Shown here piece after piece: positions 20,044 through 28,526 of a stretch of DNA of 64,000 nt; the first letter of the stretch is position 1, and each line of letters opens with the position of its first letter. Source of the DNA: Nitrosomonadales bacterium. Lineage in GTDB: Bacteria > Pseudomonadota > Gammaproteobacteria > Burkholderiales > SG8-39. The position numbers and the translations under genes are program-made. A model generated the notes under the pieces. That model searched no databases and was not told the origin of the DNA. It saw nothing but the letters and a program-made list of their open reading frames with translations. The DNA is taken from NCBI GenBank assembly GCA_005240145.1, contig SBAS01000036.1, positions 1-64,000 on the forward strand, in the 5' to 3' direction.

Positions 20044-21390
20044 TTATTTTTTGCGTGGAACGCGTTGCGGCGCGGCCGGCTCGACGCCGGAACGATGCTC
20101 GCGCTCGAACTGCCGCAACAGGGCGTTGCCCCGTTCGGCGGCGCGGTCCAGCGCCAGCTTCGGCGGCACGCTGCCGTCCCACACGCTTTCCAGTTCCTGC
20201 TCGAGGATCAACCGGATCTCCTGCATGCGCCCGAGGCGAATGCCGCGCGATTCGCGCGTCGGATTGTTCAGCAGCAACTGCCTGATCGCGATTTCCTGCC
20301 CGGGATTCTGCTTGTAGAAACCCTTCTGCGCGGTCAAATCGTAGGCCGCGCGCGTCACCGGCACGTAGCCGGTGCGCTGGTGCCATTCAGCCTGCACCTC
20401 CGGCCGCGCCAGCCAGGCGAGGAATTTCGCCGCGCCGCGATACTCGGGGCCCTTTTTGCCGGCCAGCACCCACAGGCCGGCGCCGCCGAGGACCGAATGG
20501 TGCGGCGCGCCGCGAATGTCGTCGTAATGCGGCAGCTGCGCGACGCCGAACTCGAACTTCGCGTTGCGGCGCAGGTCGGCGGCGCTGGAGGACGATGAGG
20601 TGACCATCGCGCACTCGCCCTTCTCGAAGCGCTGCTCGCCCTCGATGCGCCTGCCGCTGTAGGTGAAGTAGCCTGCGCGCGCCCACGACGAGAGCATCGA
20701 GACGTGGCGCACCATGAGGTGGGTATTGAAGATCAGCTTCGCGTCCAGGCCGCCCAGGCCATTGTCCTTGCTGGCGAAATCCTGGTTATGCCAGGTGCTC
20801 ATGTTCTCGATCTGCACCCAGGAAGGCCACACCGTGGTGTAGGCGCAATGAAAGCCCGCTTCGAGGATCGGGACCATCACCTTGGGCATTTCGTACCAGG
20901 TCTTGGGCGGCTTTTCCGGGTCGAGGTTCGCCTTGCGGAACGCGTCCTTGTTGTAGAACAGGATCGGCGTCGAGACGTTGAACGGCAGCGCGAGCAGGTG
21001 CCCGCTGTTGTCGGAGAAGTAGCCCGCCACCGCAGGCGGGAATGCTTTCGCCTCGAGGCGCTCGCCGTTTTCGCTCATCACCTGCGCCAGGGGCCGCATC
21101 GAACTCTTCGCCGCCATCATGTGCGCGGTGCCGACCTCGTAGACCTGCACCAGGTGCGGCCCCGTCCCCGCGCGCTGCGCCGCGAGCGCGCCGATCATCG
21201 TGTCCTCGTAGCTGCCCTTGTGCTCGGCGACGACGCGGTAATCCTTCTGCGAATCGTTGAAGCGCTGCACCAGGGCATCGAGCTCCGCCCCCAGCGCCCC
21301 GCCCATCGCATGCCAGAACTGGATCGGCTGCTGCGCCTGCACCACACCGCAGAACGCGGCAAGAAATAGCCAAACGAGGCTGCGCCGCAT
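20044..21390 (-). CDS. Second UgpB-like binding protein
   Basis: A 448-residue paralogue of the downstream UgpB with the same layout: signal peptide (MRRSLVWLFLAAFCGVVQA), QFWHAMGGALGAELDAL, HKGSYEDTMIGALAAQRAGTGPHLVQVYEVGTAHMM (in segments) and NVSTPILFYNKDAF. The start is MRRSLVW; an ATG 12 codons upstream lacks a signal-peptide fit. It heads the operon, with about 70 bases before ugpB. The C-terminus is longer and basic (VEPAAPQRVPRKK). A shifted ligand range, such as a different glycerophosphodiester head group, is a reasonable guess but is not shown. Confidence 0.88.
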   Translation of the reverse strand: MRRSLVWLFLAAFCGVVQAQQPIQFWHAMGGALGAELDALVQRFNDSQKDYRVVAEHKGSYEDTMIGALAAQRAGTGPHLVQVYEVGTAHMMAAKSSMRPLAQVMSENGERLEAKAFPPAVAGYFSDNSGHLLALPFNVSTPILFYNKDAFRKANLDPEKPPKTWYEMPKVMVPILEAGFHCAYTTVWPSWVQIENMSTWHNQDFASKDNGLGGLDAKLIFNTHLMVRHVSMLSSWARAGYFTYSGRRIEGEQRFEKGECAMVTSSSSSAADLRRNAKFEFGVAQLPHYDDIRGAPHHSVLGGAGLWVLAGKKGPEYRGAAKFLAWLARPEVQAEWHQRTGYVPVTRAAYDLTAQKGFYKQNPGQEIAIRQLLLNNPTRESRGIRLGRMQEIRLILEQELESVWDGSVPPKLALDRAAERGNALLRQFEREHRSGVEPAAPQRVPRKK

Positions 21391-21424
21391 AGGACGCGGA
21401 TTGTACGGCGGTATGATGCGATCC

Positions 21425-22996
21425 ATGGCCGCGGCGCACGAAATGAACGCACTTCAGGTTGCAGCGCAATATTCAAGCGGCGAGCTCTCGCCGGTCGAGT
21501 TCACGCGCGCCTGCCTGGAACGCATCGACGCCTGGGAGCCGCGCCTCAACGCGATGTATCGCATCGATCGCGAAGGCGCGCTGGTATCGGCGCGCGCGGC
21601 AGAGGCGCGCTGGCGCGCGAAGCAGCCCCTGTCGCCGCTCGACGGCGTGCCTGTAACGATCAAGGAAAACATCTACACCAAGGGCGACCCGGCGCCGATC
21701 GGCACCAGGGCAAACGACGATGCAGGCCCACAACCGGCAGATGCGCCGCCCGCTGCCAGGCTGCGCGAAGCCGGCTGCGTGATTCTGGGCAAGTCCACGA
21801 TGCCCGATTTCGGCATGCTGTCCTCTGGCCTTTCCAGCATCCACGGCATCACGCGCAATCCCTGGCGCCTGGACCGCAACACCTCGGGATCGAGTTCCGG
21901 CGCCGGGGCCGCCGCCGCGGCCGGATATGCGCCGCTCCACGTTGGCACCGACATCGGCGGCTCGGTGCGCCTGCCGGCGACGCATTGCGGCATCTTCGCC
22001 CTGAAGCCCAGCCTCGGCCGGGTGCCGGTCTACCCGCCCTACATCGGGCGCGTCACCGGGCCGATGACGCGCAGTGTCGGCGACAGCGCGGCGCTCATGA
22101 ACATCCTCTCGCGACCGGATGCGCGCGATCACATGAGTTTGCCTTTTGCAGATATTGATTTCTCAAAAGGATTGAGAAAAGAACTAGATTTAAAAAATCT
22201 GAAAATTGGCTTCCTGCCCAGCATGAAAGTCGGCCTGCCCGTGAATGCCGAAGTCGCGGCGGCTGCCGCGGCGGCGGCGAAGGCGCTGGCCGCTGCTGGC
22301 GCAAGCGTGGAGGAGATGCCCTCCTTCCTCACCGCGGAGCTGCTCGACGGCATGTCGCGTTTCTTCGAAGCGCGCTCGCACCACGACTACCTGCTGATGC
22401 CGCCCGCCAAGCAGGCCAAGGTGCTGCCCTTCATCGTCGAGTGGTGCAACTGGCGCGCGAAGAACTTCATCGGCCGCGACGTCATGGCCGCGTACACCAG
22501 CTACGTCAGGCTGCGCGACGTGACCGTCAACGCCTGCGGGCCGTACGATTTCGTGCTCTCGCCCACCTCGCCGATCCTGCCCTACGAGGCCGAGCTGCCC
22601 GCCCCCGGCAACGACCCGCGCAACGCGCTGCCGCACATCGCCTTCACCGTGCCGTACAACATGTCCGAGCAACCGGCGGCTTCGCTCAACTGGACTTGCA
22701 GCAAGGATGGCTTGCCTGGCAAGGACGGGCCCCTGCCCGTGGGCATCCAGATCATCGGCAAGCGCTTCGACGACCTGGGCGTGCTGCGCCTCGCGCGCGC
22801 TGGAGCAACTGCGGCCGACACAGAAGGCCTGGCCGGAGCCCTGAGCCTCCGCAGCAATGTAACCGATCGGTTACATTTAGCCGCCCTGACCGTCGTTGCC
22901 GCGCAGGCGGGAACCCAGGCTCCACTGCCTACGCGAGAGCAGCGCGCAATTGAGCTGAAACCGACGTTCCCGCAAGCGCGGTGTCAATCACCATAG
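21425..22996 (+). CDS. Amidase signature enzyme with C-terminal frameshift
   Basis: An amidase-signature hydrolase. The Ser-cisSer-Lys triad is visible: Lys in VTIKEN, cis-Ser in TSGSSSGAGAAAA, and the nucleophile in GTDIGGSVRLPA. The start at 21425 follows a TATGAT hexamer by seven bases; ATGs at 21413, 21416 and 21443 are alternatives. The coding frame leaves the family pattern at about 22790, in a CGCGCGCG run: the next frame reads ALEQLRPTQKAWPEP and stops at 22842-22844, the normal end for this family. As it stands, translation runs on through an unrelated tail and a palindromic operator to 22996. The enzyme may still fold, because only the last helix is replaced. Substrate unknown. Confidence 0.8.
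   Translation: MAAAHEMNALQVAAQYSSGELSPVEFTRACLERIDAWEPRLNAMYRIDREGALVSARAAEARWRAKQPLSPLDGVPVTIKENIYTKGDPAPIGTRANDDAGPQPADAPPAARLREAGCVILGKSTMPDFGMLSSGLSSIHGITRNPWRLDRNTSGSSSGAGAAAAAGYAPLHVGTDIGGSVRLPATHCGIFALKPSLGRVPVYPPYIGRVTGPMTRSVGDSAALMNILSRPDARDHMSLPFADIDFSKGLRKELDLKNLKIGFLPSMKVGLPVNAEVAAAAAAAAKALAAAGASVEEMPSFLTAELLDGMSRFFEARSHHDYLLMPPAKQAKVLPFIVEWCNWRAKNFIGRDVMAAYTSYVRLRDVTVNACGPYDFVLSPTSPILPYEAELPAPGNDPRNALPHIAFTVPYNMSEQPAASLNWTCSKDGLPGKDGPLPVGIQIIGKRFDDLGVLRLARAGATAADTEGLAGALSLRSNVTDRLHLAALTVVAAQAGTQAPLPTREQRAIELKPTFPQARCQSP
22856..22877. promoter_or_regulatory. Orphan 22-bp palindromic operator, TetR-like
   Basis: Positions 22856-22877 form a perfect palindrome around CGATCG, with half-site AATGTAACCGA. 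Its size and perfect symmetry fit a TetR/AcrR-family operator. No TetR gene or efflux operon is adjacent; it sits 11 bases past the true amidase stop. It may be a leftover of a lost regulator-efflux unit or a target of a distant regulator. Confidence 0.5.
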
Positions 22997-23144
22997 CAAA
23001 CCGGCGCCGCCGTTTGCTTGCCGCAGCCCAGACTTCGCCGATGGTCCGCTTTTCCTTGGTGACCTGCCCCTGACGGTCACGATTGCTCTGGCCTCAGCGA
23101 GCGTTGAGAACCAGTGCTCATTCAGGCATTCATGCCTCTATTTA

Positions 23145-23226
23145 CGCCAGAATATTGGCGCATAATTGACTTTTAGGACAATAAATATTATATTACTTCA
23201 TATACTTATATTTATATGCGCCAATA
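23145..23226 (+). promoter_or_regulatory. Fic gene promoter with symmetric TGGCG sites
   Basis: A good sigma-70 promoter is visible: TTGACT at 23166-23171, 17 bases, then TATATT at 23189-23194. It is bracketed by CGCCA (23145-23149), TGGCG (23156-23160) and CGCCA (23220-23224). The outer pair forms a 12-bp inverted repeat, TATTGGCGCATA at 23153-23164 and its complement at 23215-23226. The placement around the promoter suggests repression, possibly by the winged-helix part of the Fic protein itself. Confidence 0.6.
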
Positions 23227-23238
23227 AGATAAGAATTT

Positions 23239-24633
23239 ATGCCAAAAAAACTTGCTCCCGACCTGCTCGACCAGATAGAGGCCGAAGTCGGGAAGCACCC
23301 TGATGGGGTCGCTGTCGCCCGCATGGTGCAACTCTTCGAGCAACAAGCAAGCAGACGCTCCCTAACTCGTCTGCTGAATCGACTCGTCCGCCGCAAGCGC
23401 ATCCGCGTCGAAGGCGAAAAGCGCGGAACCCGCTATTTCCCCGCAACGTCCATTCAAGGCGCCCTCCACGCAACCCTCGAACCCCTCATCCTTAAGGCAG
23501 AAGGCGAAGTTTACGTCCCCCTGACCGGGGAGTCGCCGATGCTGCGCGCGTGGGTGCGCCGGCCGATCACGGAGCGCAGGCCGGTCAGCTACGACCGGGC
23601 GCTGCTGGACAATTATGAGCCGAATAGAATGTTCTATCTCACGGACACGGATTGGCGCGTGCGGCTGCGCGAGATCGGTCGCACGTCGCCCGCCGCACGT
23701 CCAGCGGGCACGTACGCGCGCGACATCCTCAACCGGCTGCTGATCGACTTGTCCTGGGCCTCGTCGCATCTGGAAGGGAACACCTATTCGCGCCTTGATA
23801 CGCAGAACCTAATCGAACACGGCCGCGAGGCGGAGGGCAAGGACCGGCTCGAAACGCAGATGATCCTGAACCACAAGCAGGCGATCGAGTTCCTGGTCGA
23901 CAACGCAAGCGAGATCGGTTTCAACATGTTCACGTTCATGAACCTGCACGCGATGCTCTCGGAAAACCTCCTCGGCAATCCGGCGGAGAGCGGCCGCTTG
24001 CGCCAACGGATCGTGGAAATCGGGGGCACGGTGTATCTGCCGCTGCAGGTGCCACAGCAGATCGAGGACCTTTTCCGCCTCATTTTGGAAAAGGCAAGCG
24101 CGATCGACGATCCGTTCGAGCAGTCGTTTTTCCTGATGGTGCACATCCCCTATCTACAGCCATTCGTGGACGTGAACAAGCGCGTGTCTCGGCTTGCCGC
24201 CAACATCCCGTTCATCAGGGCCAACCTCTGCCCGCTCTCGTTCATTGACGTGCCGGAACGCGCGTACGTGGAGGGCACGCTCACAATCTACGAGCACGGT
24301 CGCGTGGACCTGCTAAGAGACGTCTTCACGTGGGCCTATGAACGCTCCTGCCAGCGGTTCAAGGCTGTCGCGAGCACACTCCCCGAGCCGGACCCGTTCA
24401 GACAGAAGTACCGCGCGGAGCTGGCCGAAGCGGTCGCGCAAATCGTTCGCGAAGGGAAGCCAAACAAGTTCGGCGATGTGAAAAATATTGCCGCGACTCT
24501 GGTCGCCACCGAACATCAGCAACGCTTTGCGAGCATGGTCTCCGATGAGCTGCGACACCTGCACGAAGGCAGCATCGCGCGCTACAAGCTGCGGCTCGCG
24601 GAATTCAGGGCCTGGCGGGAACGACAACGCTAA
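23239..24633 (+). CDS. Fic-family protein lacking the catalytic histidine
   Basis: A 464-residue protein with an N-terminal winged-helix-like segment (about 1-75, basic), a linker, and a Fic domain. The inhibitory motif is present before the core (SSHLEGNTYS). The Fic loop reads LQPFVDVNKRVSR, where active AMP-transferases have HPFxxGNGR: the catalytic His is Gln and the first Gly is Val. The rest of the fold (NLHAMLSENLL, GRLRQRIVEIGG, VHIPYLQPF) is well kept, so this is not random decay. It may be a degenerate subgroup that binds nucleotide or DNA without AMPylation. AT-rich control region, no partner gene, and repeats at its 3' end suggest horizontal origin. Confidence 0.8.
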   Translation: MPKKLAPDLLDQIEAEVGKHPDGVAVARMVQLFEQQASRRSLTRLLNRLVRRKRIRVEGEKRGTRYFPATSIQGALHATLEPLILKAEGEVYVPLTGESPMLRAWVRRPITERRPVSYDRALLDNYEPNRMFYLTDTDWRVRLREIGRTSPAARPAGTYARDILNRLLIDLSWASSHLEGNTYSRLDTQNLIEHGREAEGKDRLETQMILNHKQAIEFLVDNASEIGFNMFTFMNLHAMLSENLLGNPAESGRLRQRIVEIGGTVYLPLQVPQQIEDLFRLILEKASAIDDPFEQSFFLMVHIPYLQPFVDVNKRVSRLAANIPFIRANLCPLSFIDVPERAYVEGTLTIYEHGRVDLLRDVFTWAYERSCQRFKAVASTLPEPDPFRQKYRAELAEAVAQIVREGKPNKFGDVKNIAATLVATEHQQRFASMVSDELRHLHEGSIARYKLRLAEFRAWRERQR

Positions 24634-24683
24634 CACCTGGGTTCCCGCCTGCGCGGGAACGACAACTTTGGCGCGGGAACGAC
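24614..24683. repeat. GCGGGAACGACAAC repeats with a hairpin
   Basis: Three copies of GCGGGAACGAC, two of them extended by AAC, lie at about 24616, 24654 and 24673. The middle copy is part of an 8-bp stem GTTCCCGC/GCGGGAAC with loop CTGC (24641-24660). The first copy encodes the last codons of the Fic gene. It looks like a dispersed intergenic repeat that entered the gene end; it could also act as a terminator. Confidence 0.55.
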
Positions 24684-24696
24684 GGGGCTTTTGCTA

Positions 24697-25338
24697 CTAC
24701 CGGACTGGCGCCGATTGCGCGACGAATTTCCGCACGCTTTCCAGGTGCGACACATGGACGTGTTTCAGGATCGCGGGCCAATCGCTTTCCGGAACAAAAA
24801 GCTCGCCCGCGTCTTTGCCATCGGATTCGCGCGCGAGCCTGCCGTAGAGCGTGATCCAGCGCTGATCGTAATCGCGAGGGTTGGCCGCATCCCAGTCGAC
24901 GGCCTTCTGCGCGATATCGACGAGGCGATCGCGCCGGTAGAACTGGTTCGACGCGAGTTGCGGGCTCACGAGCTTCCTCAGCTCCAGCAGCCCGTTCCGC
25001 GCGGTCTTGTCGTGGCAGCGCAGCGCATCGTAAGTGGCCCGCAGACGTCCGACGTGGTACCAGAAAATGGCTCTTTCGGAATAGTCCTCGACCAGCGTAT
25101 TGGCGAGCGTGTACAGCACGAGCGGATTGTAGGAAGAGGCCGAGCGCTGCACTTCGCGCATCGCCTCCCGCTTGTCGCTGCCGTAGGCGACGCGGAGCCT
25201 GGCCACCATCTGCTCGGTGGGTCGCAGGTCGATCCTCGCGTAGACGCCGCGGAACTCTTCCGGCGGGGCAGGTTTCTGCGCAAGAACGGCGCTCGCCACG
25301 CCAAGCAGGCCGGCCGCGAGGACGAGGAAGCGCAGCAT
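24697..25338 (-). CDS. Secreted protein of unknown function (213 aa)
   Basis: I do not recognise the family. The start MLRFLVLAAG gives a clear signal peptide (to LAQ at about 22); the frame extends upstream only through the MlrC gene. The mature protein is helical and charged, with VARLRVAYGSDKREAMREVQ, YTLANTLVEDYSERAIFWYH and PESDWPAILKHVHVSHLESV, a pattern that could be a helical-repeat fold. It starts eight bases after the MlrC stop on the same strand, so the two are probably co-transcribed. Confidence 0.7.
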   Translation of the reverse strand: MLRFLVLAAGLLGVASAVLAQKPAPPEEFRGVYARIDLRPTEQMVARLRVAYGSDKREAMREVQRSASSYNPLVLYTLANTLVEDYSERAIFWYHVGRLRATYDALRCHDKTARNGLLELRKLVSPQLASNQFYRRDRLVDIAQKAVDWDAANPRDYDQRWITLYGRLARESDGKDAGELFVPESDWPAILKHVHVSHLESVRKFVAQSAPVR

Positions 25339-25346
25339 GCGGGCAA

Positions 25347-26852
25347 TTATCCCTGGTAGACCGGGCCGAGCGGCCGCATGCGCATGCCCTTGCGCAATCT
25401 CTTCCACGGAAATTCCGCTGGGTCCGCCAAGGCCGGTCCCGGCGACTTCGCCACCAGCACTTCCTTCGCGATGGGCTCGAAGTCGGCGCGAAAATGCACC
25501 GAGCTCTTCAGGACCATCACCCGTTCCCGCACCGGCTCGACGCCCAGGTGGCGGAACATCTCCTTGTCCGCGGCCTGGCATTTGCGCGAAGCCAGCGCGA
25601 CGCGCACGCCCGGCGCCGCCTTGCTCCTGAGCAGGGCCATCGGCCCGAGGTCCATCCTGAAGCCCTTGAACATCGGCCCGGTGCAGGTGAACCTGCCTTC
25701 GCCCAGGCGCTCGACCGTGAATTCGCCCTCGAACGGCGCATCGCCGGGTATCTTCGAGCGTCCGCCAAGGCTGAAGGCCGAGGCAAAACCGATTCCGATT
25801 TCATGCGAGCGCTTCGCCGCCTCGGGATCGATGAGCAGGCCAAGCGTCGCCTCCTGCGCGCGCTGGCGCACCAGGGCCGCGAGGATGCCGGTCGTGTCGC
25901 CGTTGCCGCCGGCACCCGGATTGTCCTGCGTGTCGGCGATCACCACGGGCTTGCCCGCTTCGCCGCGGGCCCGGGCGCGCGCCACGGCCGCCTCGGGCAG
26001 GTGCAATTCCATGACGAAGTCCTTCTCGGCGTCGTTCACGGCACCGCGCAGCTTCGCCACCGCCGATTGCACTGCAGCCTCGTCCTTGCCGTAGCCAAGC
26101 ACCGTCATGCCGCATTCCTCGAAATCCGCCATCGGGAACCCCGGCATGAAAGTGAGCACCGCGTTACCTGCGCGCTCCAGCGTTTCCATGTGCGCATACA
26201 GGCCCTTGCAGGGCTCGATGAAGGAGCACTGCGACGGCAGCCCGGTGAGGAAGTCCAGCGTCGCGTAGGCCTTCGCCGGGCGCTGTCCCGTTTTCAGCAT
26301 CGCGTCGAGCAGAAGTGCGGCGCGCGCGCCGGTGTCCGCCATGTCGACATGCGGGTAAGTACGGTAGCCGACCAGCGCGTCGGCCTGCGCCACCATGGCG
26401 CGCGTGACGTTGCCGTGCAGGTCGAGGCTCGCCACCAGCGGCACGCGCGCGCCGATCGCCGCGCGCACGCGGCGCAGGATCTCACCCTCGCCGTCCTCGA
26501 ACTCCTCCGTCACCATGGCGCCGTGCAGGTCGAGGTACACCCCGTCGACGGGAAGGGCTTTTTTCAGTTGCGCAACGAGCTCTCCGGCAATGCGCTCAAA
26601 CGCCTCTTTAGTAACCTGCGCCGAGGGACTGGCCGCCGCCCAGGCCGTGCCGACCAGCGTGTGACCGGCCGAGCGCAGCGCCTGGATGGCGCCCTGCGCC
26701 GGAATGTTTGCGCCTTCCAGTGCACCGAAAATGGGCTCGCCGTACTGCACGCCCGGCCAGCCGCCGCCCGTCTCGAAGGCCAGGTAGTCCGCCCGGGAGG
26801 GTGCGAAGGTGTTGGTTTCGTGCTGGAAACCACCGATTGCGATGCGTGCCAT
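25347..26852 (-). CDS. M81-family metallopeptidase (microcystinase C, MlrC-like)
   Basis: A 501-residue MlrC homologue, beginning MARIAIGGFQHETNTFAPS, the family N-terminus. Likely zinc-site segments are YLDLHGAMVTEEFEDGEGE, SLDLHGNVT and IADTQDNPGAGGNGDTTG. Family members outside microcystin degraders are widespread and cleave or process small peptides. It is divergent from a peptide ABC transporter with 45 bases between, so import and cleavage of a peptide is a plausible joint role. Much longer open frame upstream of this ATG is antisense to the transporter genes and is not coding. Confidence 0.9.
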   Translation of the reverse strand: MARIAIGGFQHETNTFAPSRADYLAFETGGGWPGVQYGEPIFGALEGANIPAQGAIQALRSAGHTLVGTAWAAASPSAQVTKEAFERIAGELVAQLKKALPVDGVYLDLHGAMVTEEFEDGEGEILRRVRAAIGARVPLVASLDLHGNVTRAMVAQADALVGYRTYPHVDMADTGARAALLLDAMLKTGQRPAKAYATLDFLTGLPSQCSFIEPCKGLYAHMETLERAGNAVLTFMPGFPMADFEECGMTVLGYGKDEAAVQSAVAKLRGAVNDAEKDFVMELHLPEAAVARARARGEAGKPVVIADTQDNPGAGGNGDTTGILAALVRQRAQEATLGLLIDPEAAKRSHEIGIGFASAFSLGGRSKIPGDAPFEGEFTVERLGEGRFTCTGPMFKGFRMDLGPMALLRSKAAPGVRVALASRKCQAADKEMFRHLGVEPVRERVMVLKSSVHFRADFEPIAKEVLVAKSPGPALADPAEFPWKRLRKGMRMRPLGPVYQG

Positions 26853-26897
26853 GTCCTGATACCCTGACCTTGAATTTTCACCTGGGGGGATTTTCTC

Positions 26898-28478
26898 ATG
26901 CGCAAGCTCATCGCACTTCTCGCTTTCACAACCGCGTACCTGTCTGCGCCCGGCGCCGCACTGGCCCAGGACAGCAAGGTGCTGCGCATCGTGCCGCACT
27001 CCAACCTGGCGATCCTGGATCCGATCTGGACCACCGCCTACATGAGCCGCAACCACGGCTACATGATCTACGACACCCTCTTCGGCACCGACGAGAACAG
27101 CCAGGTGAAGCCGCAGATGGTGGATACCTGGACGGTGTCGCCCGACAAGAAGGTCTGGAACTTCAAGCTGCGCAGCGGCCTTGCCTTCCACGACGGCAAG
27201 CCGGTGACCGGCGAAGACGTGGTGGCCTCGCTCAACCGCTGGGGCAAGCGTGACGCCATGGGCGTGGCGCTGATGGGCTTCGTCGACAAGCTGGAAGCCA
27301 CCGGCGCGGATGCGTTCCGCATGACGCTGAAGGAGCCCTGCGGCTTCGTGCTCGAGGCGCTCGGCAAGCCCTCGTCCAACGTGCCATTCATCATGCAGAA
27401 GCGCATCGCCGAGACCGATGCCTTCAAGCAGATCGAAGAGCACATCGGTTCGGGCCCGTACGTGTTCGTGCGCGAGGAGTTCAAGCCCGGCGACAAGGCG
27501 GTGTACGTGCGCAACGCCAAGTACGTGCCGCGCAAGGAAGCGCCCTCGGGTTCGACCGGCGGCAAGCAGGTCTTCGTCGAGCGCGTCGAGTGGAATCTCG
27601 CATTGCGCGACGCGCAGGCACAGGTCAACGCCCTGGCGAAAGGCGAAATCGACATCCTCGAGCAGCCCTCGTTCCCGCTCATTCCGGGCCTCAAGGCCAA
27701 TCCGGACGTGGTTGTCTACAGCTACAGCCCGGTGCCGCTGCAGTACATGGCGCGCTTCAACCACCTGCATAAGCCGTTCGACAACCCCAAGGTCCGGCAG
27801 GCGGCGCTCGCGGCGTTCGCGCAGGAGCCGTTCCTGCAGGCGCAGGTCGGCGTGAAGGAGCTCTACCGGACCTGCGATTCGATGTTTACCTGCGGCACGC
27901 CCTACGCCAGCAGCTTCGGCACCGAGATCCAGTCCAAGTCGAACATGAAAAAGGCGCAGGAGCTGCTCAAGGCCTCGGGCTATGACGGCACGCCGGTGGT
28001 GCTTATGAAGCCCACCGATCTGGCGGCGATCGACAAGCTGCCCGACGTCGCCGCGCAGCTCATGCGGCAGGCCGGCTTCAAGGTGGACCTGCAGGCGATG
28101 GACTGGCAGACGCTGGTGGGCCGCCGGGCGAAGAAGGACGCGCCCGACAAGGGCGGCTGGAACATGTTCCTCACGGCCTGGCAGGGGCCGGACATCTGGA
28201 ATCCGATCGCCAACGCTACCATGGACACGCGCGGTGAAGCCTCCGGCTGGTTCGGCTGGGGCAAGGACGACAAGATCCTCGAACTGCGCAACCTGTTCAT
28301 GCGCGAGACCGACGACGGCAAGAGGAAGAAGCTCGCCGAGGCAATCCAGGCGCGCGCCTTCGAGGTGGCGACACACGCGCCGCTGGGCGAGTTCGACGCC
28401 CCGCTCGCCGCGCGCAAGAGCGTCACCGGCCACTTCCGCGGCACCGGCAACTTCTACTGGAACGTAAAGAAGAACTGA
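26898..28478 (+). CDS. Peptide/opine ABC transporter substrate-binding protein
   Basis: A 526-residue family 5 (DppA/OppA-type) periplasmic binding protein. The signal peptide runs to about residue 24 (LSAPGAALAQ). Marks include TWTVSPDKKVWNFKLRSGL, FHDGKPVTGEDVVASLNRW and the C-terminal HAPLGEFDAPLAARKSV. A GGGGGG run precedes the ATG. The ligand is unknown; the divergent MlrC gene hints at a small peptide. An intrinsic terminator follows at once and should keep the binding protein more abundant than the membrane parts. Confidence 0.92.
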   Translation: MRKLIALLAFTTAYLSAPGAALAQDSKVLRIVPHSNLAILDPIWTTAYMSRNHGYMIYDTLFGTDENSQVKPQMVDTWTVSPDKKVWNFKLRSGLAFHDGKPVTGEDVVASLNRWGKRDAMGVALMGFVDKLEATGADAFRMTLKEPCGFVLEALGKPSSNVPFIMQKRIAETDAFKQIEEHIGSGPYVFVREEFKPGDKAVYVRNAKYVPRKEAPSGSTGGKQVFVERVEWNLALRDAQAQVNALAKGEIDILEQPSFPLIPGLKANPDVVVYSYSPVPLQYMARFNHLHKPFDNPKVRQAALAAFAQEPFLQAQVGVKELYRTCDSMFTCGTPYASSFGTEIQSKSNMKKAQELLKASGYDGTPVVLMKPTDLAAIDKLPDVAAQLMRQAGFKVDLQAMDWQTLVGRRAKKDAPDKGGWNMFLTAWQGPDIWNPIANATMDTRGEASGWFGWGKDDKILELRNLFMRETDDGKRKKLAEAIQARAFEVATHAPLGEFDAPLAARKSVTGHFRGTGNFYWNVKKN

Positions 28479-28498
28479 GCCGCAAAAACCAACCCTAG

Positions 28499-28525
28499 CG
28501 GCCCCTGAGCGGGGCCGTTTTTTTT
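28499..28525 (+). terminator. Intrinsic terminator abutting the permease start
   Basis: CGGCCCC and GGGGCCG form a 7-bp GC stem around a five-base loop, followed by eight T. The T-run ends one base before the permease ATG at 28527, so the hairpin occupies the place where a ribosome site would be. It should cause partial termination after the binding-protein gene and may also limit permease translation. Confidence 0.75.
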
Positions 28526-28526
28526 C

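Larger units (their letters stand above)
22845..23238. other. 394-bp intergenic stretch before the Fic gene
   Basis: Beyond the true amidase end it holds a perfect 22-bp palindrome (22856-22877) and the AT-rich Fic promoter with symmetric sites (23145-23226). Between them, 22878-23144, I see no gene and no further repeat. Confidence 0.6.
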
